Shown here piece after piece: positions 58,515-64,000 of a DNA stretch of 64,000 nucleotides. The notes below the pieces were generated by a model that saw only the letters and a program-made list of their open reading frames with translations, was not told the DNA's origin and did no database searches. How positions within the stretch are numbered: the first letter of the stretch is position 1; every line of letters begins with the position of its first letter. The translations under genes were made by a program, and so were the position numbers. The DNA is from Undaria pinnatifida (taxonomy: Eukaryota; Sar; Phaeophyceae; Laminariales; Alariaceae): NCBI GenBank assembly GCA_012845835.1, contig JABAKD010000002.1:3391001-3455000 (forward strand), in the 5' to 3' direction.

Positions 58515-58680
58515 ACCCCCGTAGGAACAGAAGGGTTGGTCACTCGCGCGAGTGACTCCCGATCAACCGCAAACAAAGCCCACAAAAGCCCCCCCCCCCC
58601 CACCCCCCTGGTGGTGTCGTACGTGGCATTGGTCTAAGTTACTCACGCGGGGAGTTCAACCGGCCCAGTATACCGTTTTT
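58515..58680 (-). mobile_element. Family B fragment
   Basis: GGTCACTCGCGCGAGTGACT, a C run, TTGGTCTAAGTTACTCACGC. Confidence 0.45.
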
Positions 58681-58921
58681 TGGCGAAAAAAGTGCAGCCC
58701 CAAGCGCGGGATAAGTCGGCTACCGATACACACAGTACGTAGGTCTAGATGATCTCGGCCGTTGTCATGTTTCAATGCACGCGTGCACAATTGAGTTTTG
58801 TTCGCTAGCTGGCGCGCATGAATATTTCGCGGGGCCCATGGGTACGAACGACATGTCTCGGAATCTCACACGTTGAGCGTCCGTGAAATGTCGCGGAATC
58901 CCAACAACAGGAGCCCCTCTG

Positions 58922-59300
58922 GTATCGTAGAAAGAGCGATATTCAAAGAGAGAGGAATGAAAAAAGAAAAGGCGGGTTTAAAAAGGAGAAGAATGAAACA
59001 AAATAAACATAAAAAATATAAAGAAGAATGAAAATAAAAAAAAGGATTTGACAAAAGGAGAACATGAAGAACAAAAAAAAAAACGATTTTTTATAAAGAA
59101 GAATGAAAAACAAAGCAAAAAACGATGTTAAGAAGGAGAATGATGAAAAAAAAAAAAAAAAAAACGATGTTAATACTTTTCTCGAAAAGGAGATTGAAGA
59201 AAGAAACGATTTTAAAGGCATTAAAAGCCAAAAAAAAAGAAAAAAAAAAAAAAAAAACGGTTTTATTTTAAAGAGAAGAATGAAAAGCACAGCCCGATCA
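58922..59300 (+). repeat. A-rich GAAGAATGAAAA tract
   Basis: Degenerate repeat of GAAGAATGAAAA and AAAACGATTTTA with runs of up to 18 A. No gene is seen. Confidence 0.8.
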
Positions 59301-59993
59301 ATAATGTCGTGGCGTCAGGGTATTCATTTAAAAATATTGTGAAAAAAATTTAAAAAAAAACGACGATATTGGGTAAAGGGCCTATTTTGTTTCCGAAAAA
59401 GAAAAATGTTTTATCGTAGGAGGCGCGAAGGGGGGGCGGGTATATGTCGCAGTACTCCGAGTGCTGGACAGCGGTCGATCACTGGATCAGATAACTAGTG
59501 ATTTATTGATTCTCGAGTTCATCGCTAGACGGCGAATCGGAGAATTAGCGAGAGCAGGAAGCAACTTTTCTTTTAAGCATACATTTCCACCCATCCGCAT
59601 CCGGCACAACCAGTGCCTATAGGAGGAGACGAGCTCTGTGGCCACACACCTACGAGACAGAGATACAACATTGCAAAAACACCTTGGGCAAGGTGATTTT
59701 GTGTCCATAGGGATGAAACACACGGGGCAAACACGATAAAACAAAGAGAAGAAGACGAAGAAGATACAGCGGCATCGGTTCGTTTGCTCTTCCTGAAAGT
59801 AGACCATCCGTTTGAGCGCGTGTTGCACACAGGAGAGAGAGGCAACACCTGTCTTGTTTTCTTTTTTCTTTTTTTTGTCTTTCTCTCTCTCCTCGTCTCC
59901 TCGGTTTTGAGGACCTCTACACTCCACAGCAGTGTCGAAATGGCTGCATGGCAAGGCTACGCCGCTCCAAAAAAACAAAATCTCGTACAAAAT

Positions 59994-60262
59994 GACGCGT
60001 GCTACGATAGAGGTGTACCTTTTCTTTGTCCAAAATGTTTTCTGAATGACGGGGCTCCTTAATTAATCCAAAATCGTCAGAAATAGGCTTTTTTTTTTTC
60101 GCCTGATTCTCGTTCCGTATCCTTAGCCCATGGGATATTTCAGGGATTTTTCATCCGGTATGTGTCGTACGTAGCTTTTTTTTTTCAATGCTCCCGAATT
60201 GGAGGAACCTCAGGAAAACGACAATGAATGGTTGGTGCTCTTCTATTATCGTAGCGTGCGTC
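59994..60262 (+). mobile_element. Family A copy
   Basis: Complete, with tip GACGCGTGCTACGATAGAGG and right tip ATTATCGTAGCGTGCGTC. Confidence 0.82.
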
Positions 60263-61014
60263 GACTTTTTTTTTTTTTTTTCGTCCGTGATGATCTTTCA
60301 GAGGTGTCTTCGTAGGGCGATTGTTACTGGTATACCGTAGGCACATGCCCTTTCTCGAGCTCTCACGGTTTGTGAGCTCCTTCACAGGGTTTGTACATCT
60401 TGCAAAAATGAGGCATTTTAGCCCGCTCTATCACGAGGTGTGGTGGGATCTATAGCCTCATTTTCGTTTGTTTCGAACAGCCGCATCTTCGATCCCCTTT
60501 CCAATTCTGGGTATTTTTTTGACATCATCCTTTGATTCCCAGGTGATCTGCATCTACGACTATTCAGGGTGGCCTAATGTAATGGAGTGCCCTCCGTAGA
60601 AGGATAGTTTATAGATTCGACGTGAAACCATGTCATAGTTGACGTGAAACCGCGTGATATCATATGTCGTTAGATGTCGCATTCACGTCAAGGCCATCAT
60701 AGATGGGCGATAACGTTTGTGACGATGATGGGACACGCAGAACGCCCCTCATCTCACTGCCCTGTACTACCCTGCCCTACCCTGCCCCACCCTGTCTAGC
60801 CCTGTCATGTCTGTGGTTTAGCGTTCTATTTAAATTTAGGGAAATAATGCATAGTAAGCTTCGGGCCTAGCCAGCGAGCCACTACCGAAGACACCGGAAC
60901 CTACGAGGGGTCACGCTTCCCAACAGCTCTGTCTATTCGCTCGTTCTACCAGTCTACCAGCACCGTCCCGAGCGGTATCCAGTTGGTATCTCCACAAGCG
61001 CAATCAACCAAACA
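60263..61014. other. Possible promoter region of the plus-strand candidate
   Basis: Unique sequence with no long frames before the MPGAAVK exon. A near-direct pair GACGTGAAACCATGTCATA and GACGTGAAACCGCGTGATA occurs near 60619-60660. Confidence 0.3.
60755..60806 (+). repeat. CCCTG pentanucleotide stretch
   Basis: CCCTGCCCTACCCTGCCCCA-type units, short and imperfect. Confidence 0.6.
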
Positions 61015-61035
61015 ATGCCAGGTGCTGCTGTCAAA
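61015..61035 (+). CDS. Possible start exon MPGAAVK
   Basis: An ATG in an A-rich context is followed by seven codons (MPGAAVK) and a GTAAGC donor. The 100 bases upstream are free of long frames and look like a 5' UTR. It ends in phase 0, whereas exon a as drawn needs one base, so another exon or another acceptor would be required to link them. Confidence 0.25.
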
Positions 61036-61481
61036 GTAAGCTACGTACGTACTTCACCAAAAAAAAATATGAACCATAACGCCGAATTATCTATGAACAA
61101 AAATCAACACATTGCTCTTATCGGTTCCCGATTACTAATAATATTTCTCTTTAAAGAGAAGACACACACATCGGTGGATACAGGCAATAATTAATTCGAG
61201 AGGCCGGCACCATGCCGCGTCCGTGACTGCAGAAATTCTATACTCGCCCCGCGGTGTTATGACGCCTGAGTACCGTGTGGAACTCCTCTATTGATAGTAA
61301 AGCGACGCATGCTGCGGAAGAGGCGCGCCAAGCATACTTGTTTGACCCTTCCTTCGGGCAAAAAGAAAAAAAAGTTTTTTTATGCGTATTTCAAACTGAT
61401 ATTACTAGCGCAACTCGACTAACAGATGCATGGCCTACAGTAGGCATAAAAAAAAACGTTAACATTGCAAGAAAAAGACAG

Positions 61482-61579
61482 CAATGATATTCCGACGATT
61501 TTGTGTGAAACACTACAATTTTGTTTGGGGGAGTCGTTGGAGATACAAACCAAACGCCACGAGTTCGACCTAAAGGCCG
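61482..61579 (+). CDS. Unknown compact gene, exon a
   Basis: The frame reads NDIPTILCETLQFCLGESLE and then IQTKRHEFDLKA, ending with one base before a GTGCTA donor. Codons and composition look coding. The acceptor GACAG|CAAT has no pyrimidine tract, and an AG ten bases upstream is an alternative, so the left edge is uncertain. The last base joins the next exon to give Ala. The antisense strand is also open over 61419-62015; I take that as a shadow. Confidence 0.35.
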
Positions 61580-61746
61580 GTGCTAACTGATGGAAAGCCA
61601 ATAGTTTTACCAAAAGGTTTCCAAAGTTTTTTTGGAACTGTTTGCTGAAAGATGTACCCCTTCGGGCTATGGGGAAAAAACGATTAAAGCAATATTTTTC
61701 TGGATCTTCTTTGGTCATGTGGCCCAATTGGTCAATTTTCATGAAG

Positions 61747-61840
61747 CCTCGATCAACATCGTCCACCAAACACGATTGACCTTCGAGCTCGAGTTCGAGA
61801 TAACCCACGATCACTCCTCTGTGTTCCGGAACAAGGCTAC
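61747..61840 (+). CDS. Unknown compact gene, exon b
   Basis: Two bases, 30 codons, two bases. The product reads SINIVHQTRLTFELEFEITH and DHSSVFRNKA. It lies between a TTTTCATGAAG acceptor and a consensus GTGAGT donor. An alternating hydrophobic/charged pattern suggests a beta strand. The introns on either side would be 167 and 200 bp. I do not recognise the family. Confidence 0.45.
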
Positions 61841-62040
61841 GTGAGTGTAGGTGACACTGTGAAGAGTTCATCTTGATCCATGACCTATGGCGTGAGAGAA
61901 TGCTTGCATTGTCCTGTGGTCTTCCGTCCAATCCGCTCAAAATTGTATTTTTTTTCCATTTGTTGCCCGTTGGGAGGCAATTCGTAGAGAATTGTTGTCT
62001 CAGTTTTCTAAACACCGGCCGCCAAATCTGTTCTTAACAG

Positions 62041-62079
62041 AAGCCTGATGGGCGCCCGCCACACATCGCCGGCCGTAGA
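62041..62079 (+). CDS. Unknown compact gene, exon c
   Basis: A 39-bp exon with a strong acceptor (TCTGTTCTTAACAG) and a strong GTAAGC donor. It completes a Thr codon from exon b, codes SLMGARHTSPAV, and leaves GA for the next exon. Both borders are near consensus, which for so short a segment is the main support. Confidence 0.42.
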
Positions 62080-62235
62080 GTAAGCACTGTAGACTAAGGG
62101 AGGGTCGGAGCCCCAAAGGAGCTCGCCACGTTCAGATTTCACGACGCTGCTGTTGGTTCCGTCGAACGAAGTATGTGGAGCACACGATATCACGCCGCGT
62201 CTAATCCAAGATCTGTTTGACAATTTCTCAAGCAG

Positions 62236-62296
62236 ATGTTGGCCAAGATCGCCGCGAGAAATCGATTTTTTTGTCGGAAAGATGGAATACTTCTAA
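62236..62296 (+). CDS. Unknown compact gene, possible last exon
   Basis: After TTTCTCAAGCAG, the phase required by exon c reads CWPRSPREIDFFVGKMEYF and stops at TAA 62294-62296. The intron before it would be 156 bp with a TCTAAT branch-like site. A phase-0 reading from the ATG at 62236 is open longer, to 62421. So either this is the last exon in the required phase, or the gene continues differently. Confidence 0.28.
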
Positions 62297-63074
62297 AACA
62301 AGGTTACAAATCTGGGCCCAGTGGCACCCGTCCAGGCAAAGTTTGGCTGGGATCTTCGGGAATTTTTAACTTTTCGCCGTTCATTAGCACCGGCCTAATC
62401 AAGCGCCCAGGAGAAGCTTGAGGCAGTCCGACTACTGCCATGCCTCACGCTTGCCTCTTCACAGCTTCCTGTGTTGCGGTTCGAACACATCTCCTACACC
62501 ACCAGCAGCAGCTCGGATTGCATCACGTGGCCGATGCCGTAATCGGGCAGTTATTTTTCCTTCAATTTTCCAACTGCGGCCACAAGAGGTAGAGCTGTGA
62601 GTCAGCAGGATCTCACGACGAAACCCTAATCGGTAGGTGCCGCTAGCCAACCACGTGAACTTTGGTCGGAAAATTGGCGGGCGAAACCAACTGATGACCA
62701 GCCGAGTCGAGGCCTTTCGTCAGGAGAGGAGGCGCCGCTACTAGCCAAATCAGCTAGACTCCTGCTTTGCAGCTCTCCTACACCGGCTGCAGGTCGGATC
62801 GCTTCATACATAGCCGATGCCGTCATCGTCAGTTTTTTCGCCAATAAAATTGGCGTCTCAAGTGCCGAAAGGGTTAAGCTAACCCGTTTAGCACCGCACT
62901 CCCGACATGGGTACGAATCACTTGGAATTAGAGTAGAAAAATACACTCAGGTTACGGTAAGTGCGGGGGGGGGGGGGGGGGGGGGGCTCGCTTTTGGGGA
63001 GACAGTTTTCGGCGGTAGCTCGGGGTCACTGACAGCGAAGGCACTCCCCCCTTTTCCTTTTCTTTGGCGTCGTT
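62297..63074. other. Paired diverged segments
   Basis: 62470-62570 and 62770-62850 share CTCCTACACC, CGGAT(T/C)GC and GCCGATGCCGT in the same order, a diverged direct repeat. Minus frames through both read AIR-AAG-VG. Function unknown. Confidence 0.4.
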
Positions 63075-63338
63075 CTACGGTAGCCCCCCCCCCCGACTTT
63101 TCTTTAACGATATCGCCGGTTTTGAAACCAGCTCCCGGCCGTCCCTCCTGAAACACGGTGCCCCTTGCCACCCCGACGTCATCGTTGGATAGTCAGTTGC
63201 GAAACAAGAAAATATGTGGAGGCCTTTATTTGATATCACTAGCAGCCTTCCTCATGCCGATCAGCCATGAAACGTTCGTTAAAGAAATCGCTGGTTTAGG
63301 AGGAGGAGGGGGGGGGGGGGGCTATCGTAGAATCAGTC
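63075..63338 (-). mobile_element. Family C copy, reverse
   Basis: Runs from GTTCTACGGTAGCCCCCC to GGGGGCTATCGTAGAATCAG and keeps all internal blocks. It is the closest relative of the nested copy at 28298. Confidence 0.68.
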
Positions 63339-63344
63339 CTTTCG

Positions 63345-63535
63345 TGCTGGTTTTATTTTGCGATATGAATCCGCAATGATGGAACGGTAAGCCACGCTGC
63401 GCCAAAACAAAATCGCCTAATCGCCCCAACAGTCGCTACGCTGTGCCAAGGAAAAAAAATAATATCGCCTGATCACCTACAGCATTTCTTTCCTCTACGT
63501 GAGGTACGGAGTGTCTCGTGCGGATGGCTCCAAAC
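63345..63535 (+). mobile_element. Family B fragment
   Basis: ATATGAATCCGCAATGATGG, GCCAAAACAAAATCGCC and GTGAGGTACGGAGTGTCTCG. The left part abuts family C. Confidence 0.45.
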
Positions 63536-63547
63536 CGAGATTGAACA

Positions 63548-63615
63548 GTTGGGTGCAGCACCTTTTTTTCTAAAATGTTCCTCAAATTGGGAGCTTAAGA
63601 CCTAGCCTCCAAAAA
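63548..63615 (-). mobile_element. Family A terminal fragment
   Basis: About 65 bp with TTCCTCAAATTGGGAGCTTA and AGACCTAGCC, ending in the CAG/TAG triplet tract. Confidence 0.4.
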
Positions 63616-63718
63616 AAACAGTTGTAGTAGTAGTAGTAGTAGTAGCAGCAGCAGTAGCAGCAGTAGTAGTAGTAGTTGAAGCAGTAGTTGTAGCAGTAGT
63701 AGCAGTAGTAGTAGTACA
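63616..63718 (+). repeat. TAG/CAG trinucleotide tract
   Basis: GTAGTAGTAG with interspersed GCAGCAG. Confidence 0.9.
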
Positions 63719-63917
63719 AGGGTGAAAATGCGCCACCGGTGGCGATATTATTACCACCCGCCGACGCCTTACCTGCATTCTCGTGATCCTCTCGGCCGCT
63801 AGCAGATCCCACAGCACTTGAAAGTGAAGGTCGAAAAACGGGAGTCGGCTCAGCAAGCAGTAACAGCCCCATACCTATCGATCGACAGAGCATCCACAAG
63901 GGAGAGCACGGAAGTTG

Positions 63918-64000
63918 AGTGGGTGGGTGGGTGGATGGGCGGGCGGGTGGGTTGGTGGGTGGGTAAGTGGGTGGGTGGGTGGGTGGGTGGGTGGGTGGGT
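63918..64000 (+). repeat. GGGT tetranucleotide tract at the window edge
   Basis: TGGG repeats with a few GGGC and GGAT variants, running off the window. It is not the TTAGGG telomere repeat. Confidence 0.9.

Noticed and set aside
61419-62015. 198-codon minus-strand frame
   Set aside because: It overlaps three plus-strand exons that have matched phases and good splice sites; the minus frame has none.
63918-64000. Telomere
   Set aside because: The unit is GGGT/TGGG with variants, not TTAGGG or another known telomere repeat, and it follows ordinary interior sequence.
1-64000. tRNA, rRNA, prokaryotic promoters and ribosome-binding sites
   Set aside because: None seen. The DNA has eukaryotic intron-exon structure and repeat content.

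Overview
This is eukaryotic nuclear DNA of the repeat-rich, intron-rich kind. The best guess is a stramenopile, most likely a brown alga. That is inference from three things: the type of LINE present, the many long G/C runs, and a protein gene whose short, GC-ending-codon exons are separated by kilobase introns with GT-AG borders. There are no operons, bacterial genes, rRNA or tRNA that I can support. Almost every long open frame outside the features below is a by-product of tandem repeats or an antisense shadow.

The main gene is on the minus strand. Eight exons between 56521 and 23310 have matching splice phases at all seven joins (494 codons in total). They encode the central and downstream parts of a DENN domain, the module of Rab guanine-nucleotide exchange factors. 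The exons total 1482 bp of about 33.2 kb. The introns range from 1.1 to 9.6 kb and are packed with transposable elements, including a decayed same-sense LINE (35962-39721). The upstream uDENN part and the C-terminal end were not found. A second, compact gene candidate lies on the plus strand at 61482-62296 (four exons, introns of 156-200 bp, function unknown). Isolated exon-like segments occur at 8740-8891, 9595-9696, 10372-10473, 12271-12525 (duplicated at 13376-13630) and 41255-41394.

The rest is a nest of short non-autonomous elements. Family A (about 35 copies, ~280 bp, terminal inverted repeat GACGCGTGCTACGATAGAGG) dominates. Families B (with 68-70 bp minisatellites) and C (G/C-run ends) share with A a terminal core CTACGRTAG, and A and B also share a subterminal core around GGTATACC. 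Family D is an 82-bp TTAA-flanked mini-element nested inside A. Family F is a PIF/Harbinger-like element with a TAA flank. Families G, H and I are smaller dispersed repeats. The same end of family A has been tandemly multiplied in at least four independent copies, always from nearly the same internal junction.

By region: 0-11 kb holds low-information DNA, a divergent 235-bp tandem repeat and a few exon-like pieces. 11.7-14.3 kb is a near-exact 1105-bp tandem duplication flanked by a 40-bp dyad minisatellite. 14.9-23 kb is dense in A, B and C. 23.3-56.5 kb is the DENN gene and its introns. 57-64 kb holds further A copies, an A-rich tract, the compact gene candidate and terminal microsatellites.
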